From an uncultured Anaerolineae bacterium (GTDB lineage Bacteria > Chloroflexota > Anaerolineae > Anaerolineales > Villigracilaceae), in assembly GCA_937120535.1 (NCBI GenBank), contig CAKZJX010000096.1, positions 1 through 32,377 on the forward strand: DNA of 32,377 nt, written 5' to 3'. Under the pieces are notes generated by a model, which was not told the DNA's origin, searched no databases, and worked only from the letters and a program-made list of their open reading frames with translations. Numbering within the stretch: the first letter of the stretch is position 1; every line of letters starts with the position of its first letter. A program made the position numbers and the translations under genes. Shown here one piece after another: positions 16,818-24,914 of the stretch.

Positions 16818-17276
16818 TTAAGGACAAGGGGGGGTGAGGATGGTATCGGTCACCGACGCTCGCAGGCGAATGAAATCCTGCCCAAGAAAGGGGCTAAGGA
16901 AAGATCCAAGAGGAAGCCAATCTAAACGATAGTTGTGGATGAGCGTAACGGTGATCCCGTTCCCTTCACATGCCGGCCCGGTGTATGTGATGTGAACTTG
17001 TAACTCGCCTTGGTCGAACATACGGCGGATCACGCCATTATTTCCTGCTGCGTTTGCCACACGCTGATTGATGCCAGCCAAATCAGTCGGGCGCATTGAG
17101 CCGTAGAGTGCTCCTTCTTGAGCTGCGTCTCGCATGGCGACGAAGTAGAACAGAGCAATGCCGAAATAGATCACACCGGCCAGCAGGATCAGGATAAAGG
17201 TCATGCTAATGGCCATTTCCACCAGGCTTTGGCCTGTTTCAACACTGTGGGACAGGGAAGAGCGTTTTTCGTTCAT
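16818..17276 (-). CDS. TadE-like pilus assembly protein
   Basis: A 152-residue TadE-family protein. SVETGQSLVEMAISMTFILI and the following hydrophobic stretch (residues 13-45) form the pilin-like N-terminal helix with a Glu near the helix start, as in TadE/TadF pseudopilins. AMRDAAQEGALYGS follows, corresponding to the TAAREAARYGA motif of its neighbour. The soluble domain has one Cys pair (PACEG and the C-terminal PPCP). Its ATG overlaps the stop of the upstream TadE gene by 4 nt (17273-17276), indicating coupling. TadE-like proteins are thought to be processed by the prepilin peptidase, which is encoded just upstream. Confidence 0.82.
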   Translation of the reverse strand: MNEKRSSLSHSVETGQSLVEMAISMTFILILLAGVIYFGIALFYFVAMRDAAQEGALYGSMRPTDLAGINQRVANAAGNNGVIRRMFDQGELQVHITYTGPACEGNGITVTLIHNYRLDWLPLGSFLSPFLGQDFIRLRASVTDTILTPPCP

Positions 17277-18403
17277 TGGATCTGATTCGGATCGTTCGAG
17301 TCAAGAGGCAAACAGCTGGCTTCAGCGAAGTAGATGATCAACCTTTCGTTGCCGTTCACTTTGTAGTTTTTCTCGAAGGTGACTCTCAAGAACTTGTTGG
17401 TATTTGGAGACACCGAAACGTTACCGATAAAGGAGTTGAATATAGCCGGCGAGCCGTTGACATTGCCGCTCCAGATCGTCACCTCGCCCAGCGTCAGGGA
17501 AGTTATCGCTTGGCCGGCCGGCGAGGACGGGTTCCAGTAAACGTGGATTTCCGCAACGTGGATGGTTTCCAATACGTTGTTATTGTAAATAGTCATGCCA
17601 AATGGCGAGGTGTAAAATAAACCACGGCGCACTTGACAGCCGAAAGGCGTACCGGTGATCGTTGGCGTGTTGGTCGGCGTGCGAGTTTGAGTGGGGGTTG
17701 GTGTGCGAGAAGGGGTGAACGTGATGGTTGGGGTACGGGTGATGGTTGGGGTATGGGTGATGGTTGGGGTACGGGTGATGGTTGGGGTACGGGTGATGGT
17801 TGGCGTTTGCGTAGGTGTGCCTGTCCGGGTGGATGTGGCCGTCGGCGGCTGAATGGTGATGGTCGGATTCCAAGTTTGTGGAGGAGAGGTGATTTCGATC
17901 GGAACGCTGACCAGAACAGTGCGTGCGCTGACCGATTCGATGGTGAACGCTTGAAAGCCTGGCACGATCGGCAGGATCGGTGCATATTGCGTTTGGACGC
18001 GCACCCGCACCCGGCTATTGTTCCCCGGAGAAGGGGTGAAAGTGGGGTCTTGATTCATGCCAGGGGTGCAGTAGAGCGTCTGATTCACGCCTTCGCCTTG
18101 GTCGTGCCAGATGGTGATCTGATTGTCGGGAAATTCGGTCAGAAACGCTGAGCGACGCGCTGCGGCGCGCATGCCGGCACAGTCTTGATAGCGGGGCGCG
18201 CCGCCGGCCACGTTCACGCCCGTGGTGGCTCCATAGCGCGCTGCTTCGCGAGCGGCTGTATAAACGCTGGCATATATGAACAACAATCGTCCTAATTCAA
18301 TCAGACCATAAATCAGCACCAGCAAGATGGGAAGCACCAGCGCAAATTCTACCATAGCTTGCGCTGGCTTCCTTTCTAGACGAGCAATCCATCTCCTCAA
18401 CAT
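17273..18403 (-). CDS. TadE-like protein with Thr-Pro repeat stalk and C-terminal beta domain
   Basis: A 376-residue, three-part protein. (1) An N-terminal TadE domain: QAMVEFALVLPILLVLIYGL, then YTAAREAARYGATTGVN. (2) Residues about 190-250 form a Thr/Pro-rich stalk with TITRTP repeats encoded by 18-bp DNA repeats. (3) A C-terminal domain of about 120 residues (from GCQVRRGLFYTSPFG) with two Cys, predicted mostly beta, not recognised. The start has GGAG 5 nt upstream. TadE proteins are normally 130-200 residues, so the stalk and distal domain are additions, likely projecting a binding or structural module from the pilus or envelope. It is the second gene of the operon, after the prepilin peptidase. 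Confidence 0.8.
   Translation of the reverse strand: MLRRWIARLERKPAQAMVEFALVLPILLVLIYGLIELGRLLFIYASVYTAAREAARYGATTGVNVAGGAPRYQDCAGMRAAARRSAFLTEFPDNQITIWHDQGEGVNQTLYCTPGMNQDPTFTPSPGNNSRVRVRVQTQYAPILPIVPGFQAFTIESVSARTVLVSVPIEITSPPQTWNPTITIQPPTATSTRTGTPTQTPTITRTPTITRTPTITHTPTITRTPTITFTPSRTPTPTQTRTPTNTPTITGTPFGCQVRRGLFYTSPFGMTIYNNNVLETIHVAEIHVYWNPSSPAGQAITSLTLGEVTIWSGNVNGSPAIFNSFIGNVSVSPNTNKFLRVTFEKNYKVNGNERLIIYFAEASCLPLDSNDPNQIQ
17721..17810 (-). repeat. 18-bp tandem repeats encoding TITRTP
   Basis: Four near-identical 18-bp copies (17721-17738, 17739-17756, 17757-17774, 17775-17792; one C-to-T difference in the second) and a degenerate fifth at 17793-17810. The 18-bp unit keeps reading frame, so copy-number slippage would lengthen or shorten the protein stalk without a frameshift. 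Confidence 0.9.
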
Positions 18404-18579
18404 GACATCTCCACAACAGGCTAGGTCTTATCCTGGGTCTCTGGGCAGCGTGAATGGCCTTCAAGCCAGCGAGCGACATTTATCACCGCTCCAGAGGGCA
18501 TCTGTGAGTTGTCGTACCTACAGCCAAAGCGGTCCTCTCTCTAAGTATAGTGTAGAAAGAGAATGTTTCGCATCCAATC

Positions 18580-19365
18580 CTACTTTGGTACTAAAAATCG
18601 CACCAGCTGTGGGGCGTACAGGATCAGAAAAGCACTGGTCAGGAAGAACGGTCCAAAAGGGATGAAGGTCGCCCAGGGATGAAACCGACCAGAGAGCCAT
18701 AAGATCACTAACAACACGGCGCTGACTACGCCGCCGAGCAGAATGCCAAACAAGAGGCCAAACCAAGCCAACGGCCAGCCGAGCATCAATCCCAGGATGG
18801 TTGCCAAAATGACGTCGCCGGCCCCGAATGCCTCTTCATCATCCGGCTCCAAGTTGGCGGCCTGCAATCGTCGGGCGCGTAGCCGAGTGAAGACCATGCC
18901 CAGCAGATAGAGCATTATCACGATCCCAAAACCGGCTAATCCGCCCAGCAGAGTAGCTGTCCATCCCTGGCGTAGGTTGCCGATCCACAAGGCCAGCCCA
19001 AAGCCGAATAAGCTAGTTGAGTGTAAGATCAAACGATGCTCGAAATCGATCACGAACACGGTAGCAAAATACAACAACGCGATCCAGCTCGGCCAAAATC
19101 CCAAGGACGCCGGTGGCGATGTCCATAAATACAGACTAAATCCAGCCAGAAAGAGATTCACCAGCCACGCTCGCAACCATCGGCCACGACCACAGGAACG
19201 ACAGGCCTGCGGAAGAATCACATCTTGCCAACGGCGCGTTTCCCGACAATCGGGGCAGATCGGCCGGCTGAGCCGTCGCACCGTTGGCAAAACATCGGCC
19301 AGATAATTCACTATCCCACCCCCGATCCAACCGACCAGGGCTGCGGCCAATTCATGGGTGCTCAT
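18580..19365 (-). CDS. Prepilin peptidase (A24 aspartic protease)
   Basis: A 261-residue membrane protease that cleaves leader peptides of type IV/Tad pilins, and in many forms N-methylates them. Two CxxC pairs (Cys37/Cys40 and Cys55/Cys58) form the zinc site of the PilD-type N-terminal domain. The catalytic Asp residues are Asp107 in VIDFEHRLI and Asp184 in GAGDVILA. About seven membrane helices are visible. The start is placed at 19365 (MSTHELAAAL), with ATGs at 19374 and further upstream possible. No Shine-Dalgarno precedes it, and a TATAAT ends 7 nt before the ATG, so the mRNA may be leaderless. It heads the Tad cluster and presumably processes the TadE-type proteins downstream. Confidence 0.88.
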   Translation of the reverse strand: MSTHELAAALVGWIGGGIVNYLADVLPTVRRLSRPICPDCRETRRWQDVILPQACRSCGRGRWLRAWLVNLFLAGFSLYLWTSPPASLGFWPSWIALLYFATVFVIDFEHRLILHSTSLFGFGLALWIGNLRQGWTATLLGGLAGFGIVIMLYLLGMVFTRLRARRLQAANLEPDDEEAFGAGDVILATILGLMLGWPLAWFGLLFGILLGGVVSAVLLVILWLSGRFHPWATFIPFGPFFLTSAFLILYAPQLVRFLVPK

Positions 19366-19372
19366 AAATCTC

Positions 19373-19378
19373 ATTATA
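19373..19378 (-). promoter_or_regulatory. TATAAT immediately before the prepilin peptidase start
   Basis: A perfect -10 hexamer lies 7 nt upstream of the chosen ATG, so transcription would begin at or next to the start codon. The -35 match is weak (TTTTGT at 17 nt). Confidence 0.4.
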
Positions 19379-19446
19379 GCTAGGAAGAGAGGGATACAAA
19401 AGGCGCGCAAGACTTTTGTAACATTCCTGTCAAATCTGTAAAGTGC

Positions 19447-19475
19447 TTGGCAAACGGCGCAGACTGCCGTAGAAT
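19447..19475 (+). promoter_or_regulatory. Promoter of murA
   Basis: TTGGCA (19447-19452), a 17-nt spacer and TAGAAT (19470-19475), with AGGAGG between it and the ATG at 19500. It lies back-to-back with the prepilin peptidase promoter. Confidence 0.7.
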
Positions 19476-19499
19476 GTTGAAAATTTCACAGGAGGCTCC

Positions 19500-20783
19500 A
19501 TGGAACAATTCATCATCGAAGGTGGCCATCCCTTGCACGGAGAGATGACCCCGAGCGGCAACAAGAACGCTGCTCTCCCACTTCTGGCGGCCTGTCTGCT
19601 GACCGACGAGCCGGTCATCTTGCATAACGTGCCGCATATTCGTGATGTGAGCGACATGCGCCATTTGCTTCAAAGTTTGGGGGTGGAGTTAGAGAATCTA
19701 GGTGGAAACTCCTGGCGGATCATCGCCCGAACCGTGCGCCCTGCCGATCTCGACCCGGTCTTGTGCCGACGCATCCGCGCGTCGATTCTGCTTGCGGGAC
19801 CCATGACGGTCCGCACCGGCGAGTTGCGTTTGCCTCCCCCAGGCGGAGATGTGATCGGCCGCCGCCGTTTGGATACTCACATCTTGGCCTTGCGCGCGCT
19901 GGGCGCCGAGGTCAACTACGGGCGCCGCCTAGAGTTCCTGGCGCCCAACGGTTTGTACGGCGCAGACATCTTGCTGGACGAAGCCAGCGTAACTGCCACG
20001 GAAAACGCCATCATGGCTGCCGTCTGCGCCAAAGGGGAGACTATCATCCGCAACGCCGCTTCTGAGCCTCACGTTCAAGAGTTGTGTCATTTCCTGAACC
20101 ACTTAGGGGCACAAATCGAGAACATTGGTTCCAATGTCCTGCACATTCACGGCGTGGAGCGGCTTCATGGCGGCGAGTTTACTGTCGGGCCAGATTATCT
20201 GGAGGTGGTCAGTTACATAGGAGCGGCGGCGGTCACCCGCGGCAAGATTCGAATCCGTCGGGCCGGCGTCAAGTATTTGGAGATGATCGCCCAGGTCTTC
20301 CGTCGCTTGGGGGTGATTTGGGAAGTCGAAGGAGAGGACATCTTCGTCCCCTGCGATCAACCTCTGGAAGTGGTCTACGATCTAGGCGGCGCTATCCCGG
20401 AGATCAAGACCAACGTCTGGCCAGCCTTTCCCACCGACTTGATGAGCATTGCTATCACCGTGGCTACGCAAGCCCGAGGATCGGTACTGTTCCACGACTG
20501 GATGTATTCCGGGCGTATGTATTTCACCGACAAACTGGTCAGCATGGGAGCGCGCATTATCCTCTGCGACCCCTATCGCTGCTTAGTGCAAGGGCCTAGT
20601 CCATTGTTCGGCGAGAGCCTGGAAAGTCCCGATATTCGGGCCGGCATGGCCTTGTTGTTGGCAGCGCTTAGCGCAGAAGGCAGATCAGTGATTCGCAACA
20701 TCGGTCAGATTGACCGCGGCTACGAGCGCGTGGATGAAAAACTGCGCGCTCTCGGCGCGCAGATTGAACGGGTCCAGGAGTAG
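19500..20783 (+). CDS. murA: UDP-GlcNAc 1-carboxyvinyltransferase, Asp-for-Cys variant
   Basis: A 427-residue enzyme of the EPSP-synthase fold that transfers enolpyruvate from PEP to UDP-GlcNAc, the first committed step of peptidoglycan synthesis. Lys22 and Asn23 are present in SGNKNAALP, the active-site loop is LRLPPPGGDVIG, and the C-terminal Arg lies in DIRAGMALLLAALSAEG before IDRGYERVDEKL. The loop Cys (Cys115 in E. coli) is replaced by Asp117. Asp at this site is known from Mycobacterium and Chlamydia and makes MurA insensitive to fosfomycin. AGGAGG lies just upstream of the start. It is one of the few plus-strand genes and has its own promoter. A MurA-like paralogue with another role cannot be fully excluded, but the length and motifs fit. 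Confidence 0.92.
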   Translation: MEQFIIEGGHPLHGEMTPSGNKNAALPLLAACLLTDEPVILHNVPHIRDVSDMRHLLQSLGVELENLGGNSWRIIARTVRPADLDPVLCRRIRASILLAGPMTVRTGELRLPPPGGDVIGRRRLDTHILALRALGAEVNYGRRLEFLAPNGLYGADILLDEASVTATENAIMAAVCAKGETIIRNAASEPHVQELCHFLNHLGAQIENIGSNVLHIHGVERLHGGEFTVGPDYLEVVSYIGAAAVTRGKIRIRRAGVKYLEMIAQVFRRLGVIWEVEGEDIFVPCDQPLEVVYDLGGAIPEIKTNVWPAFPTDLMSIAITVATQARGSVLFHDWMYSGRMYFTDKLVSMGARIILCDPYRCLVQGPSPLFGESLESPDIRAGMALLLAALSAEGRSVIRNIGQIDRGYERVDEKLRALGAQIERVQE

Positions 20784-20788
20784 AATGG

Positions 20789-20811
20789 CTTCATGGCCTA
20801 TGAAGTTTGTT
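20789..20811 (+). terminator. Weak terminator of murA
   Basis: CTTCAT (20789-20794) pairs with ATGAAG (20800-20805) around GGCCT, followed by TTTGTT. The stem is only 6 bp and overlaps the stop codon of the convergent gene. Confidence 0.35.
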
Positions 20812-21832
20812 CACGTCGCCAAACTGCCATTTCTAACGTGAGGCGCTCCAGGTAACTGTTCTCCGGCGCGCCATCCTTGCCATATTCCACGTCCACCACG
20901 GTCACCAACAGTTGAAGGGTGGCCGTCTCGAGCAGGATCTGCTCTTGTTTTCGCAGGAGCACCGGCTCGCCTTTTGCTTCTAGCTCGGCAAAGGTGGCCG
21001 GGTTGTGATAGGCATGGGGCGTCATCAACACCTTGGTCGCTGTTTTGATGTCGTTCTTGTCAAACAACCACACTTCCATAGCAGTGACCTTTTTGGGCTC
21101 GCCGGGGAGGATGGTCTTTGAAATACCAACGCCGTATTCGCCCAAGAAGTCGCCGTTGGGCGCGTCAATGCTGAACGATTCATCGTACAGATCGTCTCCC
21201 AGGACGTAAGTGGTCATGTTTTGGGTGATGGGGGGGGCCAATCCCATCTTGGCGTAATCCGTCCGGGCAGTGCTCTTGGTGATGACTTGGGCTTTTTGGG
21301 CAGCCGAGGGTTCGGCCGAGGCCTGAGGGACTTTACGCAGGCGCGGTCGCAGCAAGTAGAGGTAGCCTGCGCCACCGAGCACCCCTAAGGTCAATACCAA
21401 TCCCAGGACGATCAACCACGTGCGGTTTTGCCTGGTTGCCGTAGGTGTAGGTTCGGCGGCTTGACCTGGCTCCAGGGCTGCTGGGCCAAGCGATTCTTCG
21501 ATGGCTTTTTTGTACCCCAGAATCCAGTTTGGCCTTAAGTCGCCGGGTTGTTGGGCAATGGCGTTGAGCAAATTGGGCGCATTCGGGCCAATATCCTGCC
21601 AACGGCGGACGGCTTGTTCAACATCCTGATTGTTACGGTAGGTGTGGATGGCCATGCGCAGGTAGTCCTCCTGGAAGCGCTGGCTCAGTTTATCGGGAGT
21701 GGCGTTCACCCATTCCACCGGCCAGATCACCCAGCCGATCAGCAAACCGATCAGCAGTCCAAGCACGACTCCTACAAGGGCGGCCCATTGTGGGGTTCGG
21801 AAGAGGGGGAGAATAAGGTTGGAAAGACGCAT
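20798..21832 (-). CDS. Hypothetical protein with two membrane helices and a Pro-rich linker
   Basis: A 344-residue protein of unrecognised function. The first helix (about residues 16-37) has GVVLGLLIGLLIGWVIWP, followed by a domain reading PDKLSQRFQEDYLRMAIHTY and a probably helical RRWQDIGPNAPNLL segment. A PTPTATRQNR linker and a second helix (IVLGLVLTLGVLGGAGYLYL) follow. The C-terminal soluble domain of about 160 residues contains TYVLGDDLYDESFSIDAPNG and AMEVWLFDKNDIKT. The start is at 21832, with AAGGAG 6 nt upstream. Similar proteins occur in Chloroflexota as I recall, without assigned role. It converges on murA and has its own extended -10 promoter, so it is probably monocistronic. 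Confidence 0.75.
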   Translation of the reverse strand: MRLSNLILPLFRTPQWAALVGVVLGLLIGLLIGWVIWPVEWVNATPDKLSQRFQEDYLRMAIHTYRNNQDVEQAVRRWQDIGPNAPNLLNAIAQQPGDLRPNWILGYKKAIEESLGPAALEPGQAAEPTPTATRQNRTWLIVLGLVLTLGVLGGAGYLYLLRPRLRKVPQASAEPSAAQKAQVITKSTARTDYAKMGLAPPITQNMTTYVLGDDLYDESFSIDAPNGDFLGEYGVGISKTILPGEPKKVTAMEVWLFDKNDIKTATKVLMTPHAYHNPATFAELEAKGEPVLLRKQEQILLETATLQLLVTVVDVEYGKDGAPENSYLERLTLEMAVWRREQTS

Positions 21833-21862
21833 TCGGCGCTCCTTGGTTCTCATGCTGGTTTC

Positions 21863-21871
21863 ATTATAACA
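21863..21871 (-). promoter_or_regulatory. Extended -10 promoter of the hypothetical membrane gene
   Basis: The minus strand reads TGTTATAAT, a full extended -10, about 30 nt upstream of the start at 21832. No good -35 is seen. Confidence 0.55.
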
Positions 21872-22128
21872 GCATTCCTGGGGAAAGCGAAATCAGATCA
21901 CGCTCGACAAGCGATGATTTTCTTCCTAGTGAATCGCTAGGAGGGTCCATCCACTATTGTTCCCGAGCGGGCTTTGGTAAGAGGCGGCTAGGGCGGAGTG
22001 GAGCAGGGATCCTCCCCAATTCGTTGGTCTTTCCGAACAAGGTGGAAGGAATAGGGCAAGGGAGGTCTCCCCATCCCTATTTGCGCATTCCAGGCGATGG
22101 CTAGAGGCTTTGAGCGATGCTGGGCCGG
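21872..22128. other. Intergenic stretch without a recognisable gene
   Basis: This lies between the hypothetical membrane gene and the end of rtcB. I see only small hairpins: CCTAG...CTAGG near 21927-21943 and GGGAG-GT-CTCCC at 22060-22071, the latter possibly part of a weak rtcB terminator. No tRNA or conserved RNA is recognised. Confidence 0.5.
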
Positions 22129-23580
22129 CTACCCTTTGATGATTGCCACGGGCCGCAGGCGGGCCACCTTGCGGGCAATTCCTACAGCGCTTACCGTTTC
22201 GACCACAACATCCACATCCTTATAAGCCTGAGGGGCTTCTTCGGCCAGGCCGGGCATGCTGCCGGCACGCACGGCAATGCCGCGATGCTCCAGCTCGTTG
22301 CGCAGCAGCTCGCCGCGCACTTCTTTTTTGGCCTTGGCGCGGCTCATCACGCGCCCTGCGCCATGACAAGTTGAGCCGAATGAACGGGCCATGCTATCAG
22401 CCGTGCCCACCAACACCCAAGACGCCGTGCCCATGCTACCCGGGATGATCACCGGCTGACCAATCGAACGGTATTCTTCCGGCAATTCGGGCGTGCCCGG
22501 GCCGAAGGCCCGTGTGGCTCCTTTGCGATGCACGCAGACTTTCACTGAACGGCCTTCAATGACATGGGTTTCAATTTTGCCCATGTTATGGGTGATGTCA
22601 TACACCTGGGTAAGCTGCCAACCGTGTTTGAAATTCTGAGCAAACGCTTCTTCAAAAGCTTGGCGGGCGGCATATGCTAGAAGTTGTCGGTTGGCAAAAG
22701 CAAAGTTGGCGGCGGCGCGCATAGCACCTAGATAAGCCTGCCCTTCAGGGCTATCCATCGGCGCACAGACGAGCTCGCGATCGGGTAGCTCAATGCCGTA
22801 GCGCTTTACCGCGCTTTGAAAGGACTGCACGTAGTCAGTGCAGACCTGATGGCCCAACCCGCGCGATCCACAGTGTATCTGAACCGCCAGATTGCCCTGC
22901 ACCAATCCCATTGTGCTGGCTGCCTGCTCGTCGAAGATTTCTTCGATGACATCTACCTCGATAAAGTGATTGCCCGCTCCCAACGAACCGATCTGCTCCC
23001 GACCGCGCTGCTTGGCGCGTTCGCTCACCTGCTCCGGTGCAGCCTCTGCCAGGCGGCCGTTCTCTTCGGTGCGGCGGATGTCGTCTGCGGCGGCATATCC
23101 CTTTTTCAAGGCCCAATGCGATCCTTGGCGGAGGACGTGTTCTAGTTCTTCTTTGCTAACGCGCACAACCCCTTCACTGCCTACGCCGCTCGGGCAATAT
23201 TTGTACAATAAGGTAGCTAAGGTATCCATCTTTGGCTTGGCCGCCTCGTAGGGAATGCCCGAAGCCAGCAGTCGTACGCCGCAGTTGATGTCGTAGCCGA
23301 TGGCCCCTGGCGAGACTACCCCATGCGGATATTCTGTGGCTGCTACGCCGCCGATTGGGAATCCGTAGCCTTGGTGTACATCGGGCATCACGATTACATA
23401 TCCCACCAGCCCAGGCAAGGTGGTTGCGTTGACGGCTTGCTCTAGGGATTTGTCTTCAGAGACCTGTTCCAGCAGCTCGCGGCTGGCAAAGATGCGTACT
23501 GGCACGCGCATGTCCTTGCGATAGGAACGCGGGATTTCCCATTCGTAGTCGCTGATCTTGATCAAATGATTAAGGTTCAT
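22129..23580 (-). CDS. rtcB: RNA-splicing ligase RtcB
   Basis: A 483-residue GTP-dependent ligase joining 2 prime,3 prime-cyclic-phosphate (or 3 prime-phosphate) and 5 prime-OH RNA ends, for RNA repair or tRNA splicing. Metal-binding Asp97 and Cys100 lie in [11 protein letters not shown]. The His ligands lie in [21 protein letters not shown] and THNMGKIE. The guanylated His lies in [12 protein letters not shown]. The N-terminal [13 protein letters not shown] motif and the final [12 protein letters not shown] are canonical. The start is at 23580, with GGAGGAGAGG just upstream; an ATG at 23601 overlapping the archease stop (TAATG) lacks a site. It lies directly after archease, its activating partner, so the two form a functional operon. 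Confidence 0.96.
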   Translation of the reverse strand: MNLNHLIKISDYEWEIPRSYRKDMRVPVRIFASRELLEQVSEDKSLEQAVNATTLPGLVGYVIVMPDVHQGYGFPIGGVAATEYPHGVVSPGAIGYDINCGVRLLASGIPYEAAKPKMDTLATLLYKYCPSGVGSEGVVRVSKEELEHVLRQGSHWALKKGYAAADDIRRTEENGRLAEAAPEQVSERAKQRGREQIGSLGAGNHFIEVDVIEEIFDEQAASTMGLVQGNLAVQIHCGSRGLGHQVCTDYVQSFQSAVKRYGIELPDRELVCAPMDSPEGQAYLGAMRAAANFAFANRQLLAYAARQAFEEAFAQNFKHGWQLTQVYDITHNMGKIETHVIEGRSVKVCVHRKGATRAFGPGTPELPEEYRSIGQPVIIPGSMGTASWVLVGTADSMARSFGSTCHGAGRVMSRAKAKKEVRGELLRNELEHRGIAVRAGSMPGLAEEAPQAYKDVDVVVETVSAVGIARKVARLRPVAIIKG

Positions 23581-23600
23581 ACCTCTCCTCCGTTCTCGCA

Positions 23601-24011
23601 TTACACATCAAACACAATTGTCACATTTAACCCGTCTTCTGAGGAGCGAATGGCGAGGTTGTGGTATGTCACTGCTTTGATGACCTTATTGATGCGTTCT
23701 AGGGGGGCGCCGCTCATCTCGACCTGGAAGCGCATCACGTTGGGTGTCTCTTCGAAGCGGATAGCGAATTGATCGAAGCCCAGGTGTTCTTGTTCGGCGT
23801 AGTAGATCAATTCGGTCAGAAAGACCACCAGCAGGCTTTCAGCGTCTGGACTTTCGGTGTGAAACGAACGGGATAGCCGAGGCCCTTCGCTCAATTGCAT
23901 GCCGGCCAGGGCGTTCATTCCGAGCGCCGCTTCGCGAAATAGGCCAGGCAAATCAGACGCCCAGACCTGCAACGCCCAATCAGCAGTGTGAGGCACTTCA
24001 CGAAATGGCAT
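23601..24011 (-). CDS. Archease, RtcB activator
   Basis: A 136-residue archease. [18 protein letters not shown] gives the conserved HTAD start with the metal-binding Asp. [16 protein letters not shown] and the final [12 protein letters not shown] are also typical. Archease promotes guanylylation and turnover of RtcB, which is encoded 20 nt downstream. There is no Shine-Dalgarno. A TAAAAT hexamer ends only 9 nt before the ATG, so the mRNA may have almost no leader. The length is normal for the family. Confidence 0.93.
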   Translation of the reverse strand: MPFREVPHTADWALQVWASDLPGLFREAALGMNALAGMQLSEGPRLSRSFHTESPDAESLLVVFLTELIYYAEQEHLGFDQFAIRFEETPNVMRFQVEMSGAPLERINKVIKAVTYHNLAIRSSEDGLNVTIVFDV

Positions 24012-24020
24012 ATTTTTATT

Positions 24021-24026
24021 ATTTTA
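24021..24026 (-). promoter_or_regulatory. Putative -10 of a near-leaderless archease-rtcB transcript
   Basis: TAAAAT (minus strand) is followed by AATAAAAAT and the archease ATG. The expected start of transcription would be 2-3 nt before the ATG. The -35 region is poor. Confidence 0.4.
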
Positions 24027-24044
24027 CACCAAGATGGTGAGGGG

Positions 24045-24914
24045 AGTGGGGCGAATGATCCCCAGGGAAGGATCGTTCCTTGTACACATAGCAGTTTCTG
24101 AACTTGGGAGTCGCTCTTGGGAACCCATTCTACGATCAGCCACTGACCGAGGTCGGCGAAGAAATCGGCCGGGAGCGGCAGAGGAACGTTGTTGGAGACG
24201 GCAGGGTGGTGGATGAAGGCCAGCCCAGGACAATATGGGCCGGCCCGCGCTCGGCAAAGGCCGCTCGCTCTCGATGGCGCCAGCCCAGCGCAGGCGAGGG
24301 ATTGGTCAGGTCGAGCAAAAAGCGGCTGAATTCGCCGGTGTTGGCTCTCAAATCCCAAACCAAGCCAGGGGAGAGGGCCTTTTGCCATCGTTGGAGGAGA
24401 ATCTTTTTGTGCTCCAGGCCGACTGCGGAGCTAGGAAGTGTTGGCAGAATTGGCGATAGGCATCCCAGGGTTTGCCCAGCTGGTGCGCTTCGAAGGACAG
24501 GGTGTCGATCAACACCGGCCGGCCGTCTTCGAACTGGATGTTGTAGGCGTTGGCATCTTTTAGCGACAGGCCGGCCTGCCAGGCCCGCTTTTGGATGGCC
24601 AGGGTGGTCAGGGCGGCGTCTTTCCACAGGGAGAAGGACTACTCGTAGGGGTAGGAAATAAACGGGACGCGCTCCGAGCGGATGACTTTGAAGGCCCGGT
24701 CGGGGTCGGCCGGCGGCTCGTCCACTTCGGTGTGGGGGATCAGCAAGCCGTCGCTCGCCAGCCGATCGTAAAGGCCAGAGGTGTTCAGGAGGGCGTAGTT
24801 GTCGGCGCAGGCTCGGTTGATCTGTCGGTACAGGGTTCCGTCGCGGGTGAAGAGGAATCCGGCCAGGTCTCGGAAGGAAGCGCCAAGGGGAGAAGCGCTA
24901 AGGGGTGTGGTCAT
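24045..24914 (-). pseudogene. Decayed SAM-dependent methyltransferase-like gene
   Basis: Reading the minus strand from ATG 24914 gives MTTPLSASPLGASFRDLAGF and on to ERVPFISYPYE, where TAG (24639-24641) replaces the expected Trp codon. The same frame continues SFSLWKDAALTTLAIQKRAW, KDANAYNIQFEDGRPVLIDT and YRQFCQHFLAP. Then comes a frameshift and a large deletion, followed by a methyltransferase core in other frames: LVWDLRANTGEFSR (the SAM-binding loop, Gly changed to Arg), LLDLTNPSPALGW, LAFIHHPAVSNNVPL and QWLIVEWVPKSDSQVQKLL. Intact relatives are about 450 residues. At least one nonsense change, two frameshifts and the deletion make it non-functional. It overlaps the decayed small membrane gene upstream. 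Confidence 0.8.

Noticed and set aside
17721-17810. Tandem repeats reminiscent of a small CRISPR array
   Set aside because: The units are contiguous 18-mers without spacers and lie in frame inside a protein gene.
17633-18151. Plus-strand ORF with striking GDGWGTGDGW repeats
   Set aside because: It is the antisense shadow of the TITRTP repeats in the TadE-like gene; no start context, and the minus-strand frame is clearly a real gene.
18404-18579. Possible riboswitch in the leader before the TadE-like gene (GAGCG...CGCTC hairpin)
   Set aside because: I could match no known aptamer consensus (cyclic di-GMP and others considered); only one short stem is supported.
21872-22128. Possible tRNA or small RNA gene in the spacer between rtcB and the hypothetical membrane gene
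   Set aside because: No T-loop (GTTCRANNC) or cloverleaf could be found on either strand.
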